From Letharia columbiana (lineage: Eukaryota; Ascomycota; Lecanoromycetes; Lecanorales; Parmeliaceae), in the NCBI RefSeq assembly GCF_014066305.1, contig NW_023501062.1:610501-674500 (forward strand): a stretch of DNA of 64,000 bases, given 5' to 3'. Shown one piece after another: positions 9,825 to 22,634 of this stretch. The notes under the pieces were generated by a model that was not told the DNA's origin, did no database searches, and was given only the letters and a program-made list of their open reading frames with translations. Position 1 is the stretch's first letter. Each line of letters begins with the position of its first letter. A program made the translations under genes and the position numbers.

Positions 9825-12800
9825 ATGAAACCGTCTTCAATAGGGGCTGCACTCTTTTGGCAGGAAGTTCTCTTCTGGTCTTATCCTATCCTAGCGTCCC
9901 CAAGGATATCGCCCGAGCTGGCACCCAGCCAAACTGTGGTTTCGAGTACAAGCTCGCCGAGTGTTTCCGTATCCGCTGGCATCTATCATGCCACCCATTC
10001 CAGCACCGGGACCGGCAAGACTAGCGAGTCCGACAACGGGGATTCTACGACCGTACCGATGGTTAATTCGCCGTTACTCTTTCCCTCCTTCTCTGAGTGC
10101 ACATCAGGCGACACAGGCACTGCCACCTTCACATCAGAATTTGCTCACCACACTGGATTCGAAACAATAGCCGAGGACCAGGAATTCTGGAACGATACAG
10201 GTGCGGTTTGGGCAGTGAAGATCGTCTCGCCCGGATATTCTATTCAAGAGCTTGGACTCTTCAACGGAGGCAATTCAGATTGGGTGGACAGCACAGCCAT
10301 AAGTATTGGTTCAGCTAGTTCAACATTTGTGATAACGGTTCCAACTCATGGATGTTTAAGTACGTGCATTCTCCTAAATGTCAACCTATCAAACTTCACC
10401 ATCACTCCCATGAAGCATTCTTACAGATAATCCTTGTGCTATAGTCTCAAGGCCTGCCATTAGTTGGTCGGTTGAGCCCACCCAAACGACATCCAATGTT
10501 GCCAGCACATACACACTCAGCATCTCGGGCGAATACCCTTGCGCTTCTAATACGATCCTTAATCCCCCACAGTGCACACACGATCCTGCGGTAAGTTTCT
10601 TTTTCATGTAAAGCCCCTCCCACTCCTTGACTAATACGCGGAATGCAGTACGCTTTGACGGCCGAAAATTGGCTGGAGCAGGACGTCGATCAGCTTTTAT
10701 ACGAATGGTGGTTCGATTCAAGAGATGACGAATGCGATCCTGAGGACTTGGGTAGTTCAACCTTGAAAAACCTCCAGCCGCCTGATACTTCTAGCAATCT
10801 GGTATGATAGGTTCCCTTGAAATTGAATCGAGTACCGTCCTGACGAAAAGCAACAGCCATTTCAGTTAGCGTATTGGGCTGCCAATAGCGAGGCGTTCGA
10901 CTGTACATTTGCTGGAGACAGTTGTACCATTTCAGAAAACCCATGCAGCAATGGTAAACGTTTGCCAACTTTGAAGAGCTTCCTAATCCTTTCCATTTGA
11001 CTGATAGATGGCTAGGTGGCATACCTCCATGGGCGTTCCTCGCGCTCTCGGCTATCATGAACTTGCACTCTGTCATGGTGGCTATCAACGTAAATCCTGT
11101 GTATTTCGGATTATGATCGGATAGGCTGATTTCGGCATCCTAGACCGCGCTTACAAACGCAGTTATCGCCAAGAGCATGGTCACGCAAACAATCCTCGAT
11201 GATTTCATTGAAGAAAGCGTCTCACCCACCGAGAAGGCCATCCTCGCCCTCACCTTTATTGGTGCTATCGTAGGGGTCGTCGGGATTTTTTGGACTTTAC
11301 TGATTCCAGCGGCTGTAGTAGAAGATATTGTTGTAGAAGCAGAAGAAATTGGAGTGGCCGTAGGGGAATCGGCCGCAACAGAGGCGGAGGGTTTGGGCAC
11401 GGCGGCGATAAATCGACTTGGTGAGGGTCTAACGAGCCCAAAGGCCGCTCCAGGCCAAGGCGCCGCAATCTATGGCTCCATACCGGGTGCTTTGATCACT
11501 GGTTCAGCGAGTACGTGGAGCAAGATTGTCGCTAACGACGCGTAAGGACGTGCTACTGGTTTACCGCAGGAACAACGACTGACACGTCTCTAGAAATCCT
11601 CTCGCCCAGATACAAAACTATGCGGATCTACTTGACCTCAATTGGAATCAAACGCAGACCACGTTGATGAACTACAACGACAACTTGTTTAGCAATAACA
11701 GCTGGTCGACGATGCTCATGTAAGTTGTCGGCTGTCCCACTTCTATCATCCTAATTTATTGCATAGGGTGGCTCTTTATGGAGGCATATATGCGGAAAAC
11801 CATACCTCATGGACGGATACTGAGCTCATAGAGACCTTGAATGTTGATGTAACTTCTCGGATGATCAACAACATCTGGGGTCAAGGACAAGTCTACGTGC
11901 AATTCACAGACCTCGAAGACGGTGGGGTTTCCTTGCCAATTGCTCTCATAGAGGACATGTGACTGATGAGGCTCAAAAGGGAATTCGACAACCAAATGCG
12001 ACCTTGATCTCCATGGTCCCCAGAGCTCAAAATACTGTGCCGATGGTGGAGTGTACTATCTTCAGGCCATGGGTTTCTCAGGCTTGGGAAAACTAGCAAG
12101 ACCGAACACCAAAGGACCGTATGGTTACGATTCGCTACAGAGTGTTGGTATTGAACCATGGGTGAGCAACCGATGTGATTTCCCAAGCCGATAGGTATCA
12201 ACTGACTCATGTCTGACTTTGCAAGTGGATATGTGCTGCATCAGCAAAACTTTACAGACAATGTAAGAGAATCCACAGGGAATTTACGATTCCGAACCTG
12301 ATTCCTGTCATTCATGGACAATGGAAGCGGAGGACTGATTTGGAGAAACTGTACAGATGGCTTGCAAGCGGACTACACAGATGCGTATGCGTTCACAGCT
12401 TCACTGAGTGCTATGATCGCGAACAACCTAGGTAGTAGCCAAACATTGATCGGTCAGGTATGAGCTGCTGAAGATAATTGAAGAACTCGAAACTGACCGC
12501 TCACCTAGTTACCTGGCGAGTGGAGTCTTCCGGTCTGCGACGGCGGCAAAAACTACTATGGGTGGGATTGGTCCAACACCGGCAGCCGCAACACTAGCAC
12601 GGGAGACGGTGCTCCTCACGAATGGGTCCCGTGCGCTTGCGGATATCAGGGGAATGAGACATCGCTCTTCTACCAGGCGGCCAACATGTGGAATATGTCG
12701 TGGACTGACCAGGTGATACTCCAGCAGTCTTGTGGGAGGACCATGAGCTACAATAACAACCAAGGCTACCTAAACATCATGAGCGGGCCTCCGCCGAGCC

Positions 12801-12898
12801 ACACGATTGATTACTCCGGGTCCAACAGTGCTCTCCTGATCACGTACTCACCGACGTCAGCACCGCCCGTTCCGCAGGATCCTCCATGGTATGTGTGA
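9825..12898 (+). CDS. predicted secreted multi-exon protein of unknown function
   Basis: Read as exons 9825-10359, 10427-10590, 10649-10801, 10866-10953, 11016-11089, 11144-11541, 11594-11719, 11767-11958, 12026-12161, an uncertain segment, then an exon ending 12457 and 12509-12898 (stop TGA 12896-12898). Introns are 47-67 bp with GT-AG ends; frame is kept through exon 9 and across the last intron. The N-terminus has a hydrophobic secretion-signal-like stretch (about residues 7-25), then a Ser/Thr-rich region. Repeated Cys (CSECTSG-like, NNPCAIV, SENPCSNG, PVCDGGK, WVPCACG) and N-x-S/T sites suggest an extracellular protein. Exon 6 encodes a hydrophobic Ala/Val/Ile-rich segment that could cross a membrane. 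The C-terminus is Trp/Gly/Asn-rich and ends in a Pro-rich tail. Between 12,162 and 12,316 no splice choice joins exon 9 cleanly to the later frame, which has an in-frame TGA at 12,299. The gene may be damaged or spliced unusually. I do not recognise the family. Confidence 0.7.
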
Positions 12899-13480
12899 GA
12901 GTTCTTTGGAGCGCGGAATAATGTTGGTTCTGGATCATCGGCGGAAGGTGCTATCCCCTTGGCAACCTTGAACTTTAATCGTATTGTCTTCTTACTATCT
13001 GAGTATGTTGAAGACTTTAGGCGTTTTCCCGCCCTGGCGTGCGACTACATTCAGCTCTCACGGTTGTAGACATAGATTATACGTGATTTGCATATCAGCT
13101 TCGAGGGTAATAACGGTGCTAGATTCTCACAGAGACAGAACGGACGGGAGATCAATATGGTGTGTTGAGAAGTGATGAACATAGAGAAAGCTATAGACGT
13201 AGGCATAGCGAAGATCGAGACTTCAATCTAGCATCGAACTGATTTACAGAGGCCTATTATCTACGCTCATCAAGACGTGTCCTTCATACTGCTGCTGGCA
13301 AGGGGCGTGGCAATATTGACAACAACCACGTGCGAACGGAAGAAGGGCCGAATTTGGAGAAGTTCAATACATGCAACGTGCTCTCGGCGAGAGTACGCTT
13401 GACGCGCAGAGCCACTGCCGGAGACGATTCTTTCCTATATTTACACTAACGAGGGTCGGATATTCGATAAACGCCGAGAG
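12899..13480. other. intergenic border between the genic and AT-rich parts
   Basis: No gene is visible. Composition stays normal to about 13,450, then CA and TG vanish within some 50 bases as the RIPed tract starts. The first 200 bases presumably hold the terminator of the upstream gene. Confidence 0.6.
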
Positions 13481-13616
13481 GCAATAAATTATCTTCTCCG
13501 CATTATTATTTCGATTATTATCTTATTATTTTAATATAATTTAATAAATATAATCTAGATCTATAATCTAGAGTTTAATATATTATTTATTTTATAAAAT
13601 TATCTTATAAAATTAA

Positions 13617-15815
13617 TATATATAAAAGAATAAGATAGAGCTAAGTTAGAAAATCTTAAATTTATATATATAGCTAATTATAAATTTAAAATTATTACGC
13701 TCTTTAATTAGATCGACTAAATTAGCTCGCTAACTCTCTTAAGCTTTCTTATTAAAAATTTATATATAGAAGTTTTATACTTTAAAGTACTTAGCTTGCG
13801 ATATATATAATTACTTTATAATTTCTTAAATTATAAAGCTCGCTTTACGCTTTCTAACGCTATAAAAATAATAAAGTTTAATCTACTATTAGTAAATTAA
13901 ATAGATATTTAAATATAGTAGTTATAGTAGTTATATTATACGCGTTTAAAATCGAATAATAATCCTTTTATCTATTTATATAATTATTCTTCTTTTATTA
14001 TTCTATTAATTTACTAATATAAATATAATTATTCTCGATATTTCTCGCGAAAATATTACTAAACGCTTTAGATATATATCTTTTACTCGCCTCTTAGAGT
14101 CTCTACTAATATCTCTAGATTATTTCTCGATAAATTCGCTATTACTAGTAATCGAGGCCATAAGCGAGTTTAATAGCTATCTACTACTATTTATAAACGT
14201 ATTAAAAGACTCTTAAAAAGAGCTCGAACGAATATATTCTCCTCTATATACTTCTCTTAAGTTAGCGATAATATCTTTTAATCTAGCGATACTATCTCTT
14301 AAGACGCGTCTTTCTTCTTAATTCGTTCTTTATTACTCTATTTTAAAGTCTCTTAATAGAGTTTAAACGAATTTATAGTTATCGTTCTTCTCTATATACT
14401 TCTTTTAAATTAGCGATACTCGATTAATCGCTTAATTAATACTATCTATTCTATTAGCTTAGTAATTTACTTAATTAACTACTTAGCTAGTTACTTAGTC
14501 TAATACTCTATAAAAGAAGAAGTAAGAGAAGAAACTATAATAGATAAATGCGAAGAATACTATAGAGAATACTACGGAGAATATTACGGAGAATTAAGCG
14601 ATAATAAGGTTATTATCGTTAAGAATACGACTTAGCTCTTTAAGATCCCACGTTATATACTCTTCTCACGATTTTATATTAAATTATTACTTAGTAAGCG
14701 GAGAATACTACTATAACTTAGTCTATTATTCTTACTATATTAAGAAGTAAGAGAAGAAACTATAATAGGTAAATGCGGAGAATATTACGGAGAAACCAAG
14801 CGGTAATAAGGCCTTCAGCATCAAGAACACGGCTTAGCTCTCTAAGATCCCACGTTATATACTCTCTACGATTTTATATTAAATTATTACTTAGTAAGCG
14901 GAGAATACTACTATAACTTAGTCTATTATTCTTACTATATTAAGAAGTAAGAGAAGAAACTATAATAGATAAATACGGAGAATACTACGGAGAAATTAAG
15001 CGATAATAAGACTATTATCGTTAAGAATATAGCTTAGCTCTTTAAGATTTCATATTATATTAGTTATTTACTTAGTTAATTACTTAGCTAGTCACTTAAT
15101 CTAATACTCTCTCTATAAGAGAAGAAGTAAGAGAAGAAACTATAATAGATAAATGCGGAGAATACTATAGAGAATACTACGGAGAAATCAAGTAGTAATA
15201 AGACTATTATCGTTAAGAATACGACTTAGCTCTCTAAGATTTCACGTTATATTAGTTATTTACTTAGTTAGCTACTTAACTAGTTACTTAATCTAATACT
15301 CTATAAGAGAAGAAGTAAGAGAAGAAACTATAATAGATAAATACGAAGAATATTACGGAGAAACTAAGCGGTAATAAGATTACTATCGTTAAAAACACGG
15401 CTTAGCTCTTCAAGATCCCACGTTATATACTCTCTATAATTTCATATTAAATTATTACTTAGTAAGCGAAGAATATTATTATAACTTAGTCTACGATTAT
15501 AGTTAATTAGATCTCTATAGAAGAAATATCAAATAATATATATTTAAACGAATTAAAATCGTTCGATATCTTACTCTAATAGCTATTTTATTATTTAAAA
15601 GATTTTACTACGATAGAAGATAATATAAGATTTACACCACTAATTAATATATTATCTTTATTTCTTTTCGATATTTTAATACTTCTTATTATAAGAATAT
15701 AGTCTTTCTCTATTTTTTATAGATAATTATTACGAATTAATTCTTTATACTCGATATACCTTTCTAATTAAGTCTTAGCGTATCTCTCTTCGTATATATA
15801 TATTTATATTAATAT
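13617..15815 (+). mobile_element. family A element, copy 1 (RIPed, 3' end missing)
   Basis: It starts with the family A 5' end (TATATAAAAGAATAAGATAG) and shares 13,620-14,060 with 15,816-16,260 and 19,649-20,100. The repeat core spans about 14,520-15,490 with units carrying AAATGCGGAGAATAC-like and GATCCCACGTTATATA-like blocks. The downstream part (15,500-15,800) matches copies 2 and 3. It stops inside the 3' region, directly abutting copy 2. Mutation is heavy, though 14,785-14,860 is only partly RIPed (it keeps ACCAAGCGG and CAGCATCAAGAACACGG). Confidence 0.7.
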
Positions 15816-18400
15816 ATATAATAGAATAAGATAGAGCTAAGCTTAAAAATCTTAAATTTATATATATAGCTAATTATTAATTTAGAGTTATTACGCTCTT
15901 TAATTAAATCGACTAAGTTAGTTTAATAGTTCTTTTATATCTCTCTTATTAAAAATTTATATATAGAAGTTTTATACTTTAAAGTACTTAGCTTATAATA
16001 TATATAGTTATTTTATAATTCCTTAAATTATAAAGCTCGCTTTACGCTTTCTAACGCTATAAAAATTATAAAGTTTAATCTACTATTAATAGATTAAATA
16101 AATATTTAAATATAATAGTTATAATAGTTATATTAGACGCGTTTAAAATTAAATAATAATTCTTTTATCTATTTATTATTCTTTTACTATTCTATTAATT
16201 CTATTAATTCTATTAATTTTACTAATATAAATATAATCGTCTTCGATACCCCTCGCCTAATTTAATTAGAGTCTCTTACTAATATCTCTAAATTATCTCT
16301 TAACGAATTTATTATTACTAATAATCGAGGCCGTAAGCGAGCTTAATAGCTATCTACTACTATTTATAAACGCGTTAAAAGACTCTTAAAAAGAGCTTAA
16401 ACGGATACGTCTTTCTCTATATACTTCTTCTAAGTTAGCGATAGATAGATTAAACTAATATTTAAATATTATAATTATACTAAACGCGTTCGAGATCGAA
16501 TAATAATCCTTTCACCTATTTATATAATTATTCTTCTTTTATTATTCTATTAATTCTATTAATTCTATTAATTCTATTAATTCTATTAATTTCATCAATA
16601 TAAACACATTTACCCTCGGTACCCTCGCACTCAATTAAATAAGAGGAGGATCTACAACAGGCGAATGCGGAGAACACTGCGGAGAACATTGCGGAGACAG
16701 TCATCAGCAGCAGTGACACAACAGGCCTACTCTCCACGGTCTCACACCAATCCACTCAGCCAGTGCAAGAGAAGTCACTACAGCAGGCGAATACGGAGAA
16801 CACTGCGGAGAAACCAAGCGACAACAAGGCCCCCAGCACCAAGAACAGGCTCAGCTCTCCAAGATCCCACGTCATATGCTCTCCACGATTCCACATCAAA
16901 TCATCACTTAGTAAGCGGAGAACACCACTGTAACTTGGCCTGTTATCCCCACTGCATTGAGGAGTAAGAGGAGGAACTACAACAGGCAAATGCGGAGAAC
17001 ACTGCGGAGAAACCAAGCGGCAACAAGGCCACCATCGTCAAGAACACGGCTCAGCTCTCCAAGATCCCACGTCATATGCTCTCTATGGAATAATCCTTCC
17101 ACCTGTTTGTGTAACCATATTTCTTCTACAATTCTATCAATCCACCAATAAAGAGGAGGAGTAAGAGGAGCAACTACAACAGGCAAATGCGGAGAACACT
17201 GCGGAGAAACCAAGCGGCAACAAGGCCACCATCGTCAAGAACACGGCTCGGCTCTCCAAGATCTCACGTCATATACTCTCTACGGTTCCACATCAAATCA
17301 TCACTCAGCAAGCGGAGAACACCACTGCAACTTAGCCGTTCCACATCAAATCATCACTCAGCAAGCGGAGAACACCACTGCAACTTGGCCTGTCATCCCC
17401 ACTACATTGAGGAGCAAGAGGAGGAACTACAACAGGCAAATGCGGAGAACACTACGGAGAAACCAAGCGGCAACAAGGCCACCATCGTCAAGAACACGGC
17501 TCAGCTCTCCAAGATCCCACGTCATATACTCTCCACGATTCCACATCAAATCATCACTCAGCAAGCGGAGAACACCACTGCAACTTAGCCGTTCCACATC
17601 AAATCATCACTCAGCAAGCGGAGAACACCACTGCAACTTGGCCTGTCATCCCCACTACATTAAGAAGCAAGAGGAGGAACTACAACAGGCAAATGCGGAG
17701 AACACTACGGAGAAACCAAGCGGCAACAAGGCCACCATCGTCAAGAACACGGCTCAGCTCTCTAAGATCCCACGTCATATGCTCTCCACGGTTCCACATC
17801 AAATCATCACTCCGAAACGATACATATTTAGACGAATTAAAACCGTCCGATATCTACAGCTATTTCATTATTCGAAAAATTTCACTGCGGTAGAAGATAT
17901 TATGGGATTCACACCACTAATTAGCACGTTATCTTTATTTCTTTTCGATATTTTAATACTTCTTACTATAAGAATATAGTCTTTCTCTATTTTTTATAAG
18001 TAATTATTATACCTTTCTAATTAGGCCTTAGCGCGCCTCTCTCCGCACATATATATCTATATACTATATAGATTAAATTAATTTTATAGTAGTAAAAGTA
18101 GATTAAAAACGTATAGTAAGCGATTAAAGTTTAATTTAACTTAGGGCTAAGACTATAATTCGATTTAACTTAGAAAAATTTAACTTTATAAATTTAATTT
18201 ATAGACCTTTACTTATTATATAGATTAAATTAATTTTATAATAGTAAAAGTAGATTAAAAACGTATAGTAAGCGATTAGAGTTCGATTTAACTTAGAGCT
18301 AGAGCTAAAATTCGATTTAACTTAGAAAAATTCAACTTCATTTAACTTAGAAAAATGAAAAATCCAACTTTATAAATTTAATTCATAGGTCTTTACTTGT
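15816..18400 (+). mobile_element. family A element, copy 2 (RIPed ends, un-RIPed core)
   Basis: The 5' part (15,816-16,585) and 3' part (from about 17,900) are fully RIPed, but the core between keeps CA and TG. The 3' region is duplicated: a block near 18,045-18,230 recurs at 18,225-18,400, each ending in an AATTTATAG/AATTCATAG GTCTTTACT-like terminus. The family has no recognised transposase, reverse transcriptase or integrase in its un-mutated parts. See the core entry for its coding-like repeats. Confidence 0.7.
16640..17820 (+). repeat. un-mutated tandem repeat core of family A with coding-like frames
   Basis: Units begin with CAACAGGCAAATGCGGAGAA at about 16,981, 17,179, 17,430 and 17,685, so spacing is about 198, 251 and 255 bp. 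The longer units hold a doubled block of about 60 bp (TTCCACATCAAATCATCACT then AGCAAGCGGAGAACACC). In one plus frame a unit reads as a polar repeat: LQQANAENTAEKPSGNKAT, then IVKNTAQLSKIPRH, then an IPHQIITQQAENTTAT-like end. A second frame reads MRRTLRRNQAATRPP. Because the repeats are near-identical, several frames stay open, so open length alone is not proof of coding. No stop-free frame spans the whole array. The related minus-strand array in copy 4 keeps the same block order. Confidence 0.7.
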
Positions 18401-19512
18401 TTTCTTTATAATATAAGAAGATTTAATATATTTTATATTTCTTATATATCTTAAAAGTATTATCTCTATTTCTATTAATCTCTTATTTAAAATCTCGATT
18501 TTAAATATTCTTATAATATATAAAATACGTTTAAATAATTCTTAAGTTTTATTAAATATAATAACTTTAGAGATAAAGAAAGAATTTAATCTTATTTAAT
18601 AGATATCTTCTTCTTTTAATAACTCTATTATTATATTTTCGAGAAATTTCTAATACTCTTAAATAACTCTTATTAATTTATAGAGCTTAAAAGTATTTAT
18701 AAGACTTTTATTTAAATATCTATAAAGTATTAATAAAAATTACGAGAACTTTAAATAGAGATATATAAATTAATTATATTTTAAAGTATTTTCTAGATAG
18801 TAGTAATTTATATAAGATTAAATATAATATATAAAGTAAGAAATAGATTATTTAAAAGATAATTAATAATTATTTAATACTTAATTATAATTAATTAATT
18901 CTCTAAAAGTAATAAAATACTCTAGAGAAGATTTTTTTAAAGAAATATCTATCTCTTATTAGTTTTCGTAATCTTTTTTTACTACTTTAATATTTAATCT
19001 AATTCGCTTTTATTAGAAATAAATAGAGTAGCGATTTAAGATAAATAAAAATATTAATAATAAAGTTATTTAATAATTAAAATAAGAAAGCTATTAAATA
19101 TATAAGAAGAATCTCGATTAAATTTATTATCTCGATCTCGATATTTATTAAATAAAAGTCTCTATTAACTCTTTAACGCGACTATAAGAGAAAGTCGATA
19201 AAGACTTTTATATTCGACTCTCGTAAGCTAGCAATTTAACGAAAATCGACGCTATTTAAATTTATCTCTTATCTTATCTTATCGCTCGAAGTAGAGTTTT
19301 TATAAATATTATAATATAAGTAAAATCTATTAATAAACTTTAAATACTTTTATTCTTATAATTACTTTTTCTCTTAAAAGATTTAATTCTTGAATAGATA
19401 GGTTTCGTAAAGATTTTAAAGATTATATTTTATCTATATACGACTAGATTTCGAGTTTATACTAACGCTATTAAATAATTATTAAATCTTATATTATTTA
19501 CTTAATTATAAC
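18401..19512. other. RIPed sequence, no identity
   Basis: AT-rich sequence without CA or TG and with no frame or repeat partner that I could place. It probably belongs to an older element split by the neighbouring insertions. Confidence 0.4.
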
Positions 19513-19648
19513 TACTAGTTAAAAAGATATAATATATTTTATAAAATATTTTATATTAAGTAATATTATATCGTACTTAAATATAATATAAATAGAGTTA
19601 AATATTATATTATTTTTCTAATATAGATTTAAAATCTTAGCGATATTA
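19513..19648 (+). mobile_element. fragment of the foldback element, cut by family A copy 3
   Basis: It begins TACTAGTTAAAAAGATATAA and follows the terminal arm of the 46,094-46,868 element (same order: TATTTTATATTAAGTAAT, AGAGTTAAATATTATATTAT, AAAATCTTAGCGA) for about 136 bp. It then stops where family A copy 3 begins. The remaining part was not found on the far side of copy 3. Confidence 0.65.
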
Positions 19649-21800
19649 GTATATATAATAGAATAAGATAGAGTTAATTTAAAAAATCTTAAATTTATAT
19701 ATATAGTTAATTATAAATTCGAGTTCGCTACGCTCTTTAATTAAATCGACTAAGTTAGCTTAATAACTCTCTTAAGCTTTCTTATTAAAAATTTATATAT
19801 AAAAGTTTTATACTTTAAAGTACTTAGCTTATGATATATATAGTTAATTTATAATTTCTTAAATTATAAAGTTCGCTTTACGCTTTTTAACGCTATAAAA
19901 ATTATAAAGTTTAATCTACTATTAATAAATTAAATAAATATTTAAATATAGTAGTTATAGTAGTTATACGAGACGCGTTCGAGATCGAATAATAATTCTT
20001 TTATCTATTTATTATTCTTTTATTATTCTATTAATTCTACTAATTCTATTAATTCTATTAATTTTACTAATATAAATATATTTATTCTCGATACTCTCGC
20101 ACTTAATTAAATAAGAGAAGAATCTATAATAGACGAATACGAAGAATATTACGAAGAATATTACGAAGACGATTATTAGTAGTAATAATATAATAGATCT
20201 ACTCTTTACGATTTTATATTAATCTACTTAATTAGTATAAGAGAAGTTACTATAATAGACGAATACGGAGAATACTACGGAGAAACTAAGCGATAATAAG
20301 ATTTCTAGTATTAAGAATAAGCTTAGCTCTTTAAGATCCCACGTTATATACTCTCTACGATTTTATATTAAATTATTACTTAGTAAGCGAAGAATATTAC
20401 TATAATTTAATTTATTATTTCTACTATATTAAAAAGTAAGAGAAGAAACTATAATAGATAAATGCGGAGAATACTATAAAGAAACTAAGCGATAATAAGA
20501 CTATTATCGTTAAGAATACGGCTTAGCTCTTTAAGATTTTACGTTATATTAGTTATTTACTTAGTTAATTACTTAGCTAGCTATTTAATTTAATACTCTA
20601 TAAGAGAAGAAGTAAGAGAAGAAACTATAATAGATAAATACGAAGAATATTACGAAGAAATTAAGCGATAATAAGATTATTATTATTAAGAATACGACTT
20701 AACTCTTTAAGATCCCACGTTATATACTCTTTACGATTTTATATTAAATTATTACTTAGTAAGCGAAGAATACTACTATAACTTAGTCTATTATTTCTAC
20801 TATATTAAGAAGTAAAAGAAGAAACTATAATAGATAAATACGGAGAATACTATAAAGAATACTATAAAGAATATTATAAAGAAACTAAGCGATAATAAGA
20901 CTATTATCGTTAAGAATACGACTTAGCTCTTTAAGATTTTACGTTATATTAGTTATTTACTTAGTTAATTACTTAGCTAGCTATTTAATCTAATACTCTA
21001 TAAGAGAAGAAATAAGAGAAGAAATTATAATAGATAAATACGAAGAATACTACGAAGAAATTAAGCGATAATAAGATTATTATTATTAAAAATACGACTT
21101 AGCTCTTTAAGATCTCACGTTATATACTCTCTACGATTCTATATTAAATTATTACTTAGTAAGCGAAGAATACTACTATAACTTAACTTGTTATTCTTAC
21201 TATATTAAGAAGTAAGAGAAGAAACTATAATAGATAAATGCGGAGAATATTACGAAGAATACTATAAAGAATACTACGAAGAAATTAAGCGATAATAAGA
21301 TTACTATTATTAAGAATACGACTTAGCTCTTTAAGATTCTACGTTATATACTCTCTACGATTTTATATTAAATTATTACTTCGAAACGATATATATTTAA
21401 ACGAATTAAAATCGTTCGATATCTATAGCTATTTTATTATTCGAAAAATTTTACTACGATAGAAGATATTATAGAATTTATACTATTAATTAATATATTA
21501 TCTTTATTTCTTTTTAATATTTCGATACTTCTTATTATAAGAATATAGTCTTTCTCTATTTTTTATAAGTAATTATTACGAATTAATTCTTTATACTCGA
21601 TATATCTTTCTAATTAAATCTTAATATATCTCTCTTTATATATATATATCTATATATTATATAGATTAAATTAATTTTATAGTAATAAAAGTAGATTAAA
21701 AACGTATAGTAAGTAATTAGAGTTTAATTTAACTTAGAGCTAGGGCTAAAATTCGATTTAACTTTAAAAAATTTAACTTTATAAATTTAATTTATAGAAT
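19649..21800 (+). mobile_element. family A element, copy 3 (fully RIPed)
   Basis: It aligns end to end with the un-mutated copy 4: 5' region 19,649-20,100, repeat core about 20,105-21,375, then 3' region 21,376-21,800 ending AATTTATAG. Differences from copy 4 are nearly all CA to TA or TG to TA. An example is CTACAACAGGCGAATGCGG in un-mutated copies against CTATAATAGACGAATACGA here. All frames are broken by TAA/TAG. Confidence 0.75.
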
Positions 21801-21990
21801 AATTCGACTAAGATATATAGAATATATTTATTCTTCTTTATTAAGAGAGAGAAAATATAAAGAGTAATTTAATATAGCTATTTATCTTTTTATTAATAAT
21901 AATAATTAAAATAATAATTAGAATTATAAGCGTCTTTATTCTTCTTTTTAAAATTATAATATAAAAGAATATTCTAAATTTTAAATTTTT

Positions 21991-22634
21991 AAATATTATA
22001 AAAATAAAATTCTATAATTATCTTTATTTATATATTTATCTTAACGCGTTAAATAGCTTAATAAACTTTATATTTATTCTTCTCTCAATTTTAACTTACT
22101 CTTCTATTTTTTTTATCTTAATTCTTTTAAATATTTTAAGTCTATCTCTATTTAATTAAACTTATTAACTATTTATAATAATTTTTATTTTCATAGGAAG
22201 TTGTGTTTAGCTTGTTGCTGTTAGGCGTTTGATAATTTGGCTTTAAGACTGTTCAGCTTTTTAATTAGTTTATTTTTTTTCTTTCTTTCTATAAGTGAGA
22301 TACGTTATGAACCGGATATTTTCTTTATATGAGACTGGAGGTTTTATGGATAAGATACGTTATATCTTTTTATTTATTAATAATTAGTGTTAAGCCTTCC
22401 TTTTTTATTAGATCTGAATTTTACCTTTTTTTAAATATTATAAAAATCAAAATTCTATAATTATCTTTATTTATATATTTAGTCTTAACGCGTTAACTAA
22501 GCCTAATAAACTTTATGATTTATTCTTCTCTCCAATTTTAACCTTACTCTTCTATTTTATTTTATCGCCTTAATTCTTTTAAATATTTTAGGTCTATCGT
22601 CTATCCCTTAATTAAACTTATTAACTATTTATAA
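21991..22634. repeat. imperfect direct duplication flanking an un-RIPed insert
   Basis: The block 21,991-22,178 recurs at 22,433-22,634. The two differ mainly by single-base insertions (for example CTCTCAATTTT against CTCTCCAATTTT, AACTTACTC against AACCTTACTC) rather than by transitions. Between them, 22,185-22,432 is rich in TG and CA (AGGAAGTTGTGTTTAGCTTG), unlike everything around. It holds no frame. An assembly or read-error artefact is likely; see findings. Confidence 0.7.

Noticed and set aside
16528..17213. Minus-strand frames in the un-RIPed core (INRINRINRI repeats, VVSLLLMTVSAMFSAVF)
   Set aside because: They are reverse readings of the tandem repeats. Near-identical units keep several frames open, so these are shadows rather than genes.
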